From positions 62,001-126,000 of the forward strand of contig JAVHKY010000037.1 of the NCBI GenBank assembly GCA_035079385.1: 64,000 nucleotides of DNA. The letters run 5' to 3'. Origin of the DNA: Aspidiotus rigidus (Eukaryota > Arthropoda > Insecta > Hemiptera > Diaspididae). The notes below the pieces were generated by a model. It was not told the origin of the DNA and made no database searches. It saw only the letters and a list, made by a program, of their open reading frames with translations. Positions 37,822 to 49,740 of the stretch are shown here, piece by piece; position 1 is the stretch's first letter, and each line of letters opens with the position of its first letter. Position numbers and translations under genes: made by a program.

Positions 37822-38759
37822 ATACCTTCACCTACAAAACCAACCGTTTAGTTTACTGTTGAATATTATTATTTGAATCATGGTGGATTAAATGAAAAAT
37901 AACCATCAATTTCTCAGTTAGAACCATTCAACTTTTTCGAGCTTAATACAAATTTCGAACAAAAGCTGCCTCATTACTTGTCGGAATGGAAAGCAGTACG
38001 TGTGATTGTTTAACTAAAAACACAAATGGATGTACCTTTTTTTAAGAAATAAATTTCAGCTGGTCAGGCTTTTGGTGTTCGACTTGAACCTCTATACTTT
38101 AAACAAGATAGTAGGATGAATTATTTTTAAGAAAGTGGAGTGATCTACTCCCTCAGGACTTGTGACAGCTCATTATTTGTAGCCATGATAGTGTGCTTGA
38201 TAACATATCAACATTGTTTACCAGTTTAATCATGTAATGTGCCTTCGTTTTGCAGATCAGATCAACGAAATTCAAGTAAAAATATTTCGAATGAACTTAG
38301 GTAGAACTGTCTGATGATCTAGAGGCTATACAGCAATTCATCGAAGATCTAAAAGATAATAGTTAAATAGTATTATTGATTTCTTCATGCATTTGTCGCT
38401 GTATAAGTTCGCAGCGATGTTCATGAATTGAAAGAATGCTGGCATAATCAACTTTCTCAGAACGAGTTGAATGACCTGATAGAGTCGCTATTGATTGATC
38501 ACCTTTTACATATTTTTCTATCCCATGGTTTCAGACAGGAATCTTTTACATTGTAATGTGAATTTTGTGTTCAATTTTGTAGGTATTGGCCTGTATGAAC
38601 TTAATACACAATAGAAACAATCTTTTTATTCCAAGGATGGTGCAGACAAATACTTGTGAATATCCGGAAGGAGGTGATGACGATTTCAAACGTTTATGAT
38701 AGACATCCGTTTTTATTAGATTTTGAAGTATAAATTCTGGTGCCTTTAGTCGATTGAAC
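37822..38759. other. Region between COX20 and the 249-aa gene, nothing recognised
   Basis: COX20 3' sequence lies at the left and the 3' end of the minus-strand gene at the right, so the two genes converge here. Short open frames show no resemblance. Confidence 0.4.
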
Positions 38760-40145
38760 TTAGTCAAAACTTAAAAAACTTGTATCTCTTCTGTTCTGTG
38801 AACTTGATTGATCAAATGAAAATATTGGATTACGATTATTCTGCACGACATAATATAGTATCTCTGGAATGTTTTTCACACTGCTCATCGTCATAACGTG
38901 TTTTGTAAAATCGGGTAATAAGTAAGCCCAGATTCGTCGTTCCACCGCTTCCTTATTTTGCACTATTTCATTTTTGATGTGATTTATAAGTTCATTTACT
39001 TCTTGAGATTCAACACCAGTCGGGTTTTGAATTGTACGAATCTGAAAATTTTGAAAGAGAGACAAAAAAATTATAAGAGACCTTGAACTTGACAAATAAC
39101 GCCTCTGTTCAAGTCCCAACGTCGTGAAATAAATATTATTCGTAACTAACGTCAATATATTTCAAGTTGTATTTTACAGCGAATTCTGGTGCCCGGTGTG
39201 TGTATCTGCCTGAAAATACGTCTTCAGAGCGTGAGCAGCGGAAATTCTCGTCAATTTCTTTTATTTGAAGGAAAATCTTTACTGTTAAACCCATAAGTGT
39301 GATTCTATAACATTAGAAATAATTATCTACATCAAATGAAAATTATTACTACAGGTTTTTAGCTTAATTGTCAAACCTTATATTTCAACCAATTTATCTG
39401 TTTGTGAAGGTTCATTGATTTTTGAAAACTATGCTACTCGTGACGTACAAAATCGAATCTCTTTTTCTAGGTTACCGCCAATGACTGTCGTACAGGAAAT
39501 TAGGTTCCGATCGTTGTCCATGAATGCATGATCTCGGATGAGTTTTTATTCATAATTTATTTCAGAATACATAAGTACGATATTTTACTCGGAAGACAAA
39601 GTTTTCTTTTCCCGAAAAATACCTTTACTCGTATTGAGAGAGAGATTTGTGAAGTGTTTCCAAGGCGAGAGAAGAAAAATCATTCAAATTTGTGTTAGAG
39701 TTGTCGAGTTTTTTGTTTTTTTGTTCTTTTTTTTTTTTGGTATTTCCTGTTTTCATGCCAAGTCCTACTTTCGTTCACGACATGAGCGCTGTTTCGGAGC
39801 AATCAATATAGAATAAAAATATGGTATTTACGCCAATTTCCCGTCGATAGGTGATTCTTTAATCCCGAACTCTGAATGCAGTTGAAGGAAATCATACATG
39901 AAACCCATTGAAATATAGTAAATTACATCGTTTCTTTCCGCTATATCTCCGTTGCACGTTAGCTCTTCTGCTACACTAGTTTGCTTTCGCGCTTTGATAT
40001 CGAATTCTGGATTTTTAAATTTATCAAAACCATCGGAATATAAATTTTTGAGCGTAATTTTGCTCCTGTAAATTGCGAAAAAATTATCAAAAATTGTATC
40101 GTTGAGTAGCGGCTTGAAAGTTATCAAATTCACAGATCTGTCCAT
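38760..40145 (-). CDS. Unrecognised protein, 249 aa, three exons
   Basis: Exons in transcript order: 40145-39832, 39304-39151, 39041-38760; sum 750 nt. Joins use GTAAAT and GTTAGT donors with TAG and CAG acceptors, and all phases agree. The protein starts MDRSVNLITFKPLLNDTIFD and contains DVIYYISMGFMYDFLQLHSE, a middle part with YTHRAPEFAVKYNLKYID, and a mostly helical C-terminal half (SQEVNELINHIKNEI, ERRIWAYLLPDFTKHVM). No signal peptide, clear membrane span or catalytic motif is visible. I do not recognise the family. Phase agreement, normal splice sites and even amino-acid composition argue for a real gene. Confidence 0.65.
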
Positions 40146-40452
40146 TGTTTAATTTGATTCTCTCTCGTGTTTTTATGATTAAATATAAAAAGATACAACA
40201 AAGTCATTTAAGAAACTGTGCGCCCGGTATTTAGAAAGAAATCGTGATCCATCGAGGAACATGTACATTCACGATATTTTATATCAGGCCTAATTGATCC
40301 TAAATCAGGGAACAAAAGCGAGTATCTGTGGAAATGATATAGGTACTTATAGGCGGACTTTTTTTCCGATAAAAATAATAGACTGATTTACGGGTGACGT
40401 CAGACGGTGGAAATTAGTGATTTATTGTTAGTAAAAGTATCCATTGTTATTT

Positions 40453-40696
40453 CCAATGCACATTTTGACTCCCATAAGAATAACATGCGGAGCGAAGATT
40501 ATCATGTTAGGTACCTAAGTATACAAAATAAGAGATTTTTTACATGTCAAAGATTTATGAATAAATACTCGAAAGATCTTAGAATTTATTCATAAACCTT
40601 TGGCATTTAAGAAATTTCTTAATTTCTGTAGGTAACTTGATAATCTTTGCTCCTTGTGTTATTCTTAATGGGAGTCAATAGGTATGTGCGTTGGCA
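40453..40696. repeat. Palindromic element, about 244 bp
   Basis: Left arm 'ccaatgcacattttgactcc' and 'cataagaataacatgcggag' returns on the right as 'ttgtgttattcttaatggga' and 'gtcaataggtatgtgcgttg'. Inner words 'gaagattatcatgttaggta' and 'tttatgaataaa' also pair. The centre is near 40575. Arms have about 80 percent identity by eye. It looks like an old foldback MITE. Confidence 0.75.
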
Positions 40697-41325
40697 ACAA
40701 TTTGGGTAGTTTTATTCACTGTTTTCGGGTCTATGACTTCAGGGTAAATCGGTCTTTTAAGAGTTCGGGAAATTACCGACGAATATTTTCATGTGCCTAT
40801 CGGAGCAGCAATAAAATACAACCCGGATTCAGGAAACTTCATTCTAGTAGAAACAAAAATATCACGAGTGAGCTCTTATAAAAAGAAGATAACTTTATTC
40901 CAAAATATTCCTCTCAGGTTCAGTGTTTGTTCTCAATATGCCAGAATTCGCTTCGAAAAAACAGTCCGAAGACGGACGGACTGCGGATGCAAACCCACAA
41001 ATTAGGGAAAGGCCTCAAAAAAAAACAGTTAACATGTTGAGACAAATATCTATCATGATCTTTATACTTAATTAAAGATGGACAAGGAGAACAATCTATA
41101 TTATGAAAAGTTTCTGTACGAGTATTTCGCGACTATCACTTGACCCGCACTGGCAGTAAGAAGGTCCATGGAAAATTCGATTGTTTCTCAACACGTTCTG
41201 CCAATTCCAAAATAGTATAATTTAAAAAAACAGTAGGAAGTTGATAATTATTTTAGGTTTTTCATATTATCGCTTCATTTTCTGAACTGAAAATTGGTCT
41301 AAGAGGAGGATATTAACAGGGAACC
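40697..41325. other. Intergenic DNA with one possible orphan exon
   Basis: On the plus strand 40763-40869 reads VREITDEYFHVPIG then AAIKYNPDSGNFILVETKIS and ends at a GTGAGC donor. It is protein-like but no neighbouring exon could be joined in phase with confidence, so no gene is called. Confidence 0.25.
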
Positions 41326-41329
41326 TGTT

Positions 41330-41895
41330 ATTGGGGGGGGGGGGGGGGGGTCGGAAAACACGTCCGCCGGCCAGCAAAGCTCAGAGCTTAGAAGTCGCCC
41401 TCCTATCATACTTATATAGATATGGTGCGTGGCCCGTGACGTTACAGTTTGATGACATCATAGATCAGTTTTTTCCAAGTTCCTCCCTTAGCTCCAAAGT
41501 CTGGGCCTGTGACCTCACAATTTACATCTTTCAGATCCCACGTGCCCCATAAAATAGGTTCTGTGCTACCCCTCGTTCAACTCTGTTAAAGTATCCATAA
41601 GTTTTTTTCGAGGGAGGGGGAGAAAAACGTCTGCTGTTCGCCAAAGCTCAGAGTTCGAAAATTTTCAAGTTGCCCCTCCTATCATTTATTGCTCGATCAT
41701 CGGTCTATCCTGAAAGATAGTCCTAGCTTTAAGGTCGGAATTTTTGTAAGTCCACCGCTCCAAAGTTTGGGCCTGTAACATCACAATTTGATACGTCAAC
41801 ATTTTTCAGATCCCATGTGCCCCGTAAAACAGGTTCCCTACCACTCCTCGTTCAACTCCGTTAAAGGACCCATGAGTTTTTCGGTGAAGACTTTG
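41330..41895 (+). repeat. Two diverged tandem copies (about 280-300 bp) related to the 45-bp array family
   Basis: Both copies carry, in order, 'gccagcaaagctcagag'/'cgccaaagctcagag', 'cctcctatcat', 'gctccaaagt(c/t)tgggcctgt', 'tttcagatccca(c/t)gtgcccc', 'taaaa(t/c)aggtt' and 'cctcgttcaactc(t/c)gttaaag'. The first copy begins with a run of about 17 G. The last two words and 'cctcctatcat' also occur in the 44.8-49.0 kb repeat block, so the two regions share ancestry. Confidence 0.65.
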
Positions 41896-42640
41896 GGAAG
41901 CAGCAAATTCTCATCGTATAATAATGGAAAACTTCACTCCCCTTGTTCTTAAATTTTTTTGTGTCCTTAAGTGCACTTGGATACTAACCTATCAAAATCA
42001 ACATTGTACGATGTGATTGGACCAAGGTGAAAAATTTTATATTGAGGTTGATTCCTTTCAGACTGTCGACGGAAATGAGTTTCGAGAGCTGCTTTAGCTC
42101 TCTTTATTGCTGATTGATTCCAACCATAGAGATCGAGTTTCGTTAAAATTGAAACACTATTGAAAACTGTATCTCCTGCGTAAGAAACAAATTATGTCAA
42201 TAGTTCAGAGGACAAGATAAGATGAGTAGGTACCTAAGCGGGTTTCCAAACAGAGCACCACAGAAAAAGGTGAAAACATATAAGATAATGATTCGTGTTT
42301 CAAATTTGATAATACTTTTTCGCGTGAGCCACGGATAAACAAGAGGTCATTGAAAGTGTCCAAGGTTTGAAAACCCTTGATTGGTAAATGTCAAATTTTT
42401 TGTAACCTGCAAAATCCGGATAAGAATTTGATTGTAAGACACCTGTAAACCAGACACGAACGATTATTGAAGATTAACTACCTACCGCTGTCATTGTTAA
42501 GTACACCAAACAAAAAAATGAATTTTGAAACGACCCCTCGTTCAAAAACTTCTGCATATCAAGAACGAATGCTTAAATATACTAATTTTCAAATTTGTTA
42601 ACAACCCACTGACTCGTCAGCAATTGACGGGAGTGTTTCA
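41896..42640. other. Intergenic DNA, nothing recognised
   Basis: No exon, repeat or family resemblance seen. Confidence 0.4.
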
Positions 42641-42784
42641 CATATGTGACCCCGTCTACAGAAACCCGGCTCAGCGTTGAATATCGATCAGGAGAAAAGG
42701 ATCTTTTACAGAGGAAGAAAGATTCCTTTTCTCCTGATTGTAATTGAACACTAAACCGGATTTCTGTAGACGGGGTCACATATG
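42641..42784. repeat. Palindromic element, 144 bp
   Basis: It begins CATATGTGACCCCGTCTACA and ends with the exact reverse complement. The arms agree through 'gaaa(c/t)ccgg' and 'atcaggagaaaagga' to a loop near 42713. The open frame that crosses it is a by-product of the palindrome. Confidence 0.85.
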
Positions 42785-44835
42785 GACAATTTACTGGTGA
42801 CTGAGATGTCGTGGTTGAAATTAGGATCAGTGCACTTTGGTTTGGTCGAAGGAAGCGGTTCAACGAAATAAATGTACCACCTTCAATACAATTATAGCAT
42901 TTTATAGATGCTTATAAGATTGGGAAAAACTGTCACGAAAATACAAGTAATTTCTTGCCTTTTTCGCTAAACATTGTTACGTATTCGCAATCATGATCTT
43001 TCATGCGCGCTAAACTGTCAATTACAATAGATCGATAACTACATACTGATCTGAAACAGTTTTGCATTCAACATTGAGTTTCGACTGTAGTTTACCTGTT
43101 TACGTATCCTTTTTTGCGAATTATAGGTTAGTCATACAGGAAGCAAAATAATATTGACTCGTCACCTGTTCACTTTTCTCTTTTTCTCTCTTCAAAGGTT
43201 AATACTTTTTTAGGACGCAACTTGTTCTCAGGAATTCACGTAGGTACCTCTTTCTTATTTGCAGGACGCAATTTGAATCTAGCCATGTCAGGCTTTATAC
43301 TGTAAATTTTCATCACTAATCGTGGTTTTACCCAATACACAGATTGGAAAGTAGTCTAATCCGCTAGAAAGCGACTCTTTTGCAACGTAAATTTCCTTCT
43401 TCATTGGAGGCAAAAGTTCATCAAATTTCCATCTCTATTCATATTACGCAATTACCTTCGCGTTCATTAATCATGAATTTGCAAATTATGACGAAGGTAA
43501 GTTTGGGTCGACCTTATGGTTGTTCAATACAAGAATATTGTTACAGAAGACCCTTATATCTTTTGTACACCTATTACCTGCAGCATTTACGAAAATTGGA
43601 AAATTGATAAAATAATGTAAGGTATTATAATTTACGATAGAAATGTGTCGAGATTCTCAATGCTGCTGTAAATGTTTAGTGTTCATTAAGAATATAAACG
43701 GTTAATTTTAGAGAATTTGTATAAGAAAATCGTAGGTAATGAAAATTCGTTATTATACTTCGCGAACACTTACTTTCTAAAAGTTTATCGAATTTTATCT
43801 CCACCGGATGCAAAATGTCTCCTTTAATTTGGGAATCTTGAAATAGGAGTAAACTTTTATTTAATTTAAAGGTATAGGTACCGAGAATATCCTTATAGAT
43901 TTATTAGACGTTGATAAAACCGAATAACTTTGACTTCATAATACAAAATTATTACTTTTAGGGAGAAAAATATTTCATAGTGACCAAGCTAATTGGTTAT
44001 ACATACCACGGAAAATTAAAATTATTAAAATATACTGATAGATAAACATTTGTATTTGAATGAATGAATCTTTTTTGTTCGAAAATAGATAATTAATCAA
44101 TTAAATTCAATTTTCTACAGTACGAATTATATAGGTAAGTAAAATACGGTAAAATAGAGCGGATATCTCTGTAGGTAGGTATCTACTCACAAATAATCTA
44201 GTTCATGTAGTTTCAACATAATAAACGAAGTTCTGTCTTTCTCACTTGGGCAAATAATAGCTTCGGTAGGAAACTTGCTCAACTTGAAAATGAAGTGAGT
44301 AATATTTTGTAACAAGTATTTTTTATCTGTTTTTTGGCGCAGAAAGCGACTATAAACATGACGGATGAAGCGAAAAACGCGATGTTTTGAAAAGATAACG
44401 GACCGAAATAAATAACACCTGAGCTAAATATTATCACTTGTAACGCATGTGCCGAGCGCCGCCTGTCCTCTATGGTGAAGGGGGTACGAGTTGCGTATGC
44501 ATTTAATTTTGTTGCCTCCAACACCGAAATCGAACCTTTCGGGTATAACATCAGTGTTGGTAGAATCTCCTCAGCAAATCCCCTCTTTTATTTGGCAACC
44601 GTCAACCTACCTTGGCAACCACCAAGCTGAAGTACCCCCAGGCACGCAAAAAGCATTAGAAGACATACAACAACAATACCGTCATATTAGATAAAGTAGA
44701 TCGCAGTTGGAGTCTCTTCTTCAGGGATGATCTTCCTCTTCGTCCTGCACATCTGGATGTGGTTGGCACACAGGTGCTGAGTAGGCTATAGCGTGGTTCT
44801 ACATTTGCCTATTCCACTCCTAGTCCATCTTTTTA
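42785..44835. other. AT-rich intergenic stretch, nothing secure
   Basis: No splice-supported exon. Around 44470-44700 both strands are open for about 70-90 codons, but the products lack family resemblance and carry no splice signals in agreement. Confidence 0.35.
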
Positions 44836-45395
44836 ACAGGGAACATGTTTTATGGGCGGCTTTTTGAGGAATTTGCCGTGCGCCGTCCGCCGTCCAGCAA
44901 AAAACTTGGAAAAATCTCGATTCTCGAGCAATATAATATGATAGGAGGACGACTTGGAAAAATGTCGACTCTCGAGCTATATATGATAAGAGCGGGACTT
45001 AGAAAAACGACGACTTCCTTAACGAAGTTAAACGAGGAACGCAGGGAACCTGTTTTATGAGTCAAATGGGTATTTGTGTTAAGAATTCAAGGAAGCCTAG
45101 GCCTAGATAAAGCTAGTATAAAGAACGCCTAGACCTACTATAAGCCTAGTATAATATATTTTGAGAGTTTAAATTTGTCTATCTCGAGCTATATACCGAT
45201 GGTAGCTCGAGAATCGAACTTTTTCCAAGTCCTCCTCCTATCATATATAGCTCAAGAGTCGAAATTTCAACAGGGAACCTGTTTTATGGGGGTCTTCTTG
45301 AGAAATTTTCCGTGCGCCGTCCGCCGTCCGCCGTCCAGCAAAAAACTTGGAAAAATTTCGACTATCGCAATATATACGATAGGAGGGGGACATAG
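44836..45395 (+). repeat. Outer modules of the 45-bp repeat region
   Basis: Two modules begin with AACAGGGAAC(C/A)TGTTTTATGG (about 44837 and 45270), followed by 'gccgtccgccgtccagca' and a few units of the 'ctcgag...tatatgatagga' type. Each first module ends with 'ttaacgaagttaaacgagga'. The GC-rich block stands out in an AT-rich setting. Confidence 0.8.
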
Positions 45396-48300
45396 AAAAA
45401 CGACGGCTTCCTTAACGAAGTTAAACGAGGAACGCAGGGAACCTGTTTTATGTGTCAAAAGGGATTTGGTATTGAAAATTCAAGGAAGCCCTAGACCTAG
45501 ATAAAGCTAGTAGGTATACAGAAGACCTAGACCTACTATAAGCCTAGTATAATATAGTTTGAGCGTCTAAATTTTTCTCGAATCTCGAGCTATATATGAT
45601 AGCTCGAGAATTGAAATTTTTCCAAGTCCCTTTCATATTATAAATATAGCTCGAGAGTCGAAATTTTTCCAAGTCCCCCCCCTATCACATATGGCTCGAG
45701 AGTCGAAAATTTTTTTAAGTCCCCTTCCTATCATATATATACGGCTTGCAAGTCGAAACTTTTAACAGGGAACCTGTTTTATGGCGGGCTATTTGAGAAA
45801 TCTGCCATGTGCGTGCGCCGTCCACCGTGCGCCGTCCGCCGTGCGCCGTCCAGCGAAAAACTTGGAAAAACGACGGCTTCCTTAACGAAGTTAAACGAGG
45901 AACGCAGGGAACCTGTTTTTTAACAGGGAACCTGTTTTATGGGGGGCTATTTGAGAAATCTGCCGTCCGCCGTCCGCCGTCCAGCGAAAAACTTAAAAAA
46001 ATTTCGACCCTCGAGCCATATATGATAGGAGAGGGACTTAGAAAAACTTCGACTCTCGAGCTATATATGATAGGAGGGGGACTTAGAAAAATTTCGACTC
46101 TCGAGCCATATATGATAGGAGAGGGACTTAGAAGAATTTCGACTCTCGAGCCACATATGATAGGAGAGGGACTTAGAAAAATTTCGACTCTCGAGCTATA
46201 TATGATAGAAGGGGGACTTAGAAAAATATCGACTCTCGAGCCATATATGATAGGAGGGGGACTTAGAAAAATTTCGACTCTCGAGCTATAGATGATAGGA
46301 GGGGAACTTGGAAAAATTTCGACTCTCGAGCTATATATGATAGAAGGGGGACTTAGAAAAATTTCGACTCTCGAGCCATATATGATAGGAGAGGGACTTA
46401 GAAAAATTTCGACTCTCGAGCTATATATGATAGAAGGGGGACTTAGAAAAAATTTCGAATCTCGAGCTATAGATGATAGGAGGGGAACTTGGAAAAATTT
46501 CGACTGTCGAGCTATATATGATCTAGGCTTCCTTGAATTTTCAATACCAAATCTCATTCGAATCATAAAACAGGTTCCCTGCGTTCCTCGTTTAACTTCG
46601 TTAAGGAAGCCGTCATTTTATGAGTCGAATTGGATTTGGTATTGAAAATTCAAGGAAGCCTACACCTAGATAAAGATAGTATAAAGAAGGCCTAGACCTA
46701 CTATAAGCCTATCATAATATAGTTTGAGAATCTAAATTTTTCTCGCTCGAGAGACGAAATTTTAACAGGGAACCTGTTTTATGGGGGGCTATTTGAGAAA
46801 TCGGCCGTGCGCCGTGCGCCGTCCGCCGTCCAGCGAAAAACTTAGAAAAATTTCGACCCTCGAGCCATATATGATAGGAGAAGGACTTAGAAAAATTTCG
46901 ACTTTCGAGCTATATATGATAGAAGGGGGACTTAGAAAAATTTCGACTCTCGAGCCATATATGATAGAAGGGGGACTTAGAAAAATTTCGACTCTCGAGC
47001 CATATATGATAGGAGAGGGACTTAGAAAAATTTCGACTCTCGAGCTATATATGATAGGAGAAGGACTTAGAAAAATTTCGACTTTCGAGCTATATATGAT
47101 AGAAGGGGGACTTAAAAAAATTTGGAGTTGGTCTAGGCCTTCTTTTTACTACCTTTCTCCAAATCTAGGCTTCCTTGAATTTTCAATACCAAATCTCATT
47201 CGAATCATAAAACAGGTTCCCTGCGTTCCTCGTTTAACTTCGTTAAGGAAGCCGTCATTTTTCTAAGTCCCTCTCCTATCATGGCTCGAGAGTCGAAATT
47301 TTTCTAAGTCCCCCTTCTATCATATATGGCTCGAGAGTCGAAATTTTCCCAAGTCCCCCTCCTATCATATATGGCTCGAGAGTCAAAATTTTTCCAAGTC
47401 CCCCTTCTATCATATATAGCTCGAGGGTCGAAATTTTTCTAAGTTTTTCGCTGGACGGCGCACGGTGGACGACGCACGGCGGACGCCAGATTTCTCAAAT
47501 AGCCCCCCATAAAACAGGTTCCCTGTTAAAATTTCGACCCTCGAGCCATATACGATAGGAGAAGGACTTGGAAAAATTTCGACTCTCGAGCCATATACGA
47601 TGGGAGGGGGACTTGGAAAAATTTCGACTCTCGAGCTATATATGATGGGAGAGGGATTGGAAAAATTTCGACTCTCGAGCCATATATGATAGGAGAGGGA
47701 CTTAGAAAAAATTTCGACTCTCGAGCTATATATGATGGGAGGGGGATTGGAAAAATTTCGACTCTCGAGCCATATATGATAGGAGAGGGACTTAGAAAAA
47801 ATTTCGACTCTCGAGCTATATATGATGGGTGGGGGATTGGAAAAATTTCGACTCTCGAGCCATATATGATAGGAGAGGGACTTAGAAAAAATTTCGACTC
47901 TCGAGCTATATATGATAGGAGGGGGACTTGTGAAAATTTCGACTCTCGAGCTATATTTTAACAGGGAACCTGTTCTATGGGGGGGCTATTTGAGAAATCT
48001 GGCGTGCGCCCCTGCCGTGCGCCGTCCGCCGTCCAGCGAAAAACTTGAAAAAATTTCGACTCTCGAGCCATGTATGATAGGAGAGGGACTTAAGAAAATT
48101 TCGACTCTCGAGCTATATATGATAGGAGGGGGACTTAGAAATTAAAATTTCGACTCTCGAGCTATATATGATAGGAGAGGGACTTGAAAAAATTTCGACT
48201 CTCGAGCTATATATGATAGGAGGGGGACTTGGAAAAATTTTGACCCTCGTGCCATATATGATAGGAGAGGGACTTAGAAATTAAAATTTCGACTCTCGAG

Positions 48301-48986
48301 CTATATATGATAGGAGAGGGACTTGAAAAAATTTCGACTCTCGAGCAATATATGATAGAAGGGGGACTTAGAAGAATTTCAAGTCTCGAGCCATATATAA
48401 TGGGGGGGGGGGGCGGACTTGGAAGAATTTTGACTTTCGAGCTACCGTCCGCCGTCCAACCAAAAACTTAGAAAAATTTCTACTCTCGAGCTATAGATGA
48501 TAGGAGGGGGGGACTTGGAAAAAATTCGACTCTCGCGCCATATATGATAGGAGGGGGACTTAGAAAAAATGTCGAATCTGAAGCTATGTATGATAGAAGA
48601 GGGACTTGGAAAACTTTTGACTCTCTAGCTATATATGATAGGGGACAAATTTTCCCAAGTCTCCCTCGTATCATAAATATCTCGAGATTTGAGAAAAACG
48701 TGGAATTTCAAACTACATTATACTAGGCTTATTTTATTTATGATATGAAAGGGACTTGGAAAAATTTCAATTCTCGAGCTATCATATATAGCTCGAGATT
48801 CGAGGAAAATTTAGACGCTCAAACTATATTATACTAGGCTTATAGTAGGTCTAGGTCTTCTGTATACGTACTAGCTTTATCTAGGTCTAGGGCTTCCTTG
48901 AATTTTCAATACCAAATCCCTTTTGACTCATAAAACAGGTTCCCTGTGTTCCTCGTTCTACTTCGTTAAGTAAGCCGTCGTTTTTT
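45396..48986. repeat. 3.6-kb foldback array of 45-bp tandem repeats
   Basis: The left arm (about 45396-45650) and right arm (about 48735-48986) are reverse complements, starting with 'aacgacggcttccttaacga' and running through 'attgaaaattcaaggaagcc', 'ctagacctagataaagctag' and 'agcctagtataatatagttt'. Between them lie arrays of a 45-bp unit (core ATTTCGACTCTCGAGC and TATATGATAGGAGGGGGACT). Forward blocks: about 45990-46525, 46850-47130, 47527-47945, 48045-48650. An inverted block is at about 47258-47445. They are separated by modules with the palindrome AACAGGGAACCTGTT and the GC-rich 'gccgtccgccgtccagcg' block. No transposase is present. Long open frames in both directions result from the 45-bp period. 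Confidence 0.9.
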
Positions 48987-49014
48987 CTTCATGACGGTGA
49001 CCGCAAATGCAGGT

Positions 49015-49740
49015 GCCTGGCTGGTTTCATGCTTCTTCGGAACCTAGCATGGTGGATACTAGGCTACTCGGGGCAAGCGCTTCATCTACCCCGACCTCTT
49101 GAAGAGCCCGATTAAGCTTGTCCCACTCATATTCCGCGCCCCACACTCAAATAAAGTGTGTTGTGGTCCACCATCCCGCCCTTGGTTACAATACGAACAC
49201 GTTGCCTGCTCAACTTTCCTCAACTTCTCATGAAGGTACTTGTTGAAGCAACCAGGGCTGCTTGACACCTGCGTAAGGTGAAAGTTCAGCAGACCATGGA
49301 GTCGGTCCATCTATTCATCAAGTTCGCGTATTAACACAATGATTGTCCATGTACCCAGTTCGCTCTGGGCAATTCTGGATTTCTGTTTTGCAAGCAAGGA
49401 GCGCCTGGCCTCCTACTTGACCCGTAAACCCTCTATCGCTCTCTCCTCAGCAAGGAGGTCGAAGGGTGGTGAACGTGCTAACACGCAAAGAGCTTCCGTC
49501 GAGACAATGCGGTAGGCACTAACACACCTCAGCGCAGCTCTTCCTTGAATCTTTACCACCTCTCCTTCTGTACAGTATCAGTATGGAGTCGGCCCATTCT
49601 GGGGCACCATATAGGAGAATCGACAAGGCGGCGCTCATCATGATCCTCTTCTTACTTGTCTCGGCTCTCCTATAGGTTCCTCACCAGGCGGCTTAGGTAT
49701 ATGCAACTACCCTATATACTTGCTGTGGGAAATGCGAAAG
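49015..49740 (-). mobile_element. R1/LOA-like non-LTR retrotransposon, 3' part of RT
   Basis: On the minus strand the order is AALSILLYGAPEWADS (about 49640), IQGRAALRCVSAYRIVSTEA, PPFDLLAEERAIEGL (about 49470-49430), and then DRLHGLLNFHLTQVSSSPGC followed by KYLHEKLRKVEQATCSYCNQ and HTLFECGAR (49310-49130). These are the thumb region and the terminal Cys/His cluster of R1/Jockey-clade ORF2. Stops and frame shifts make it inactive. Confidence 0.8.

Noticed and set aside
42582..42863. 93-codon minus-strand open frame
   Set aside because: It crosses the 144-bp palindrome and has no resemblance to a protein family.
43100..43112. GTATCCTTTT as a second U12 donor (also near 50900)
   Set aside because: No coding exon lies upstream and no branch site or partner exon is visible.
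44279..44694. Overlapping 90-codon (minus) and 67-codon (plus) frames
   Set aside because: No family resemblance, no splice support, and the two frames conflict.
45937..46566. 209-codon minus-strand open frame, and plus-strand frames of 117-161 codons, in the 45-bp array
   Set aside because: They are translations of the tandem unit with no start context, splice signals or family match; the period alone explains the open frame.
45990..48650. Regular repeats with possible spacers, as in a CRISPR array
   Set aside because: The units are contiguous 45-bp tandem copies without unique spacers, in a eukaryotic genome with introns.
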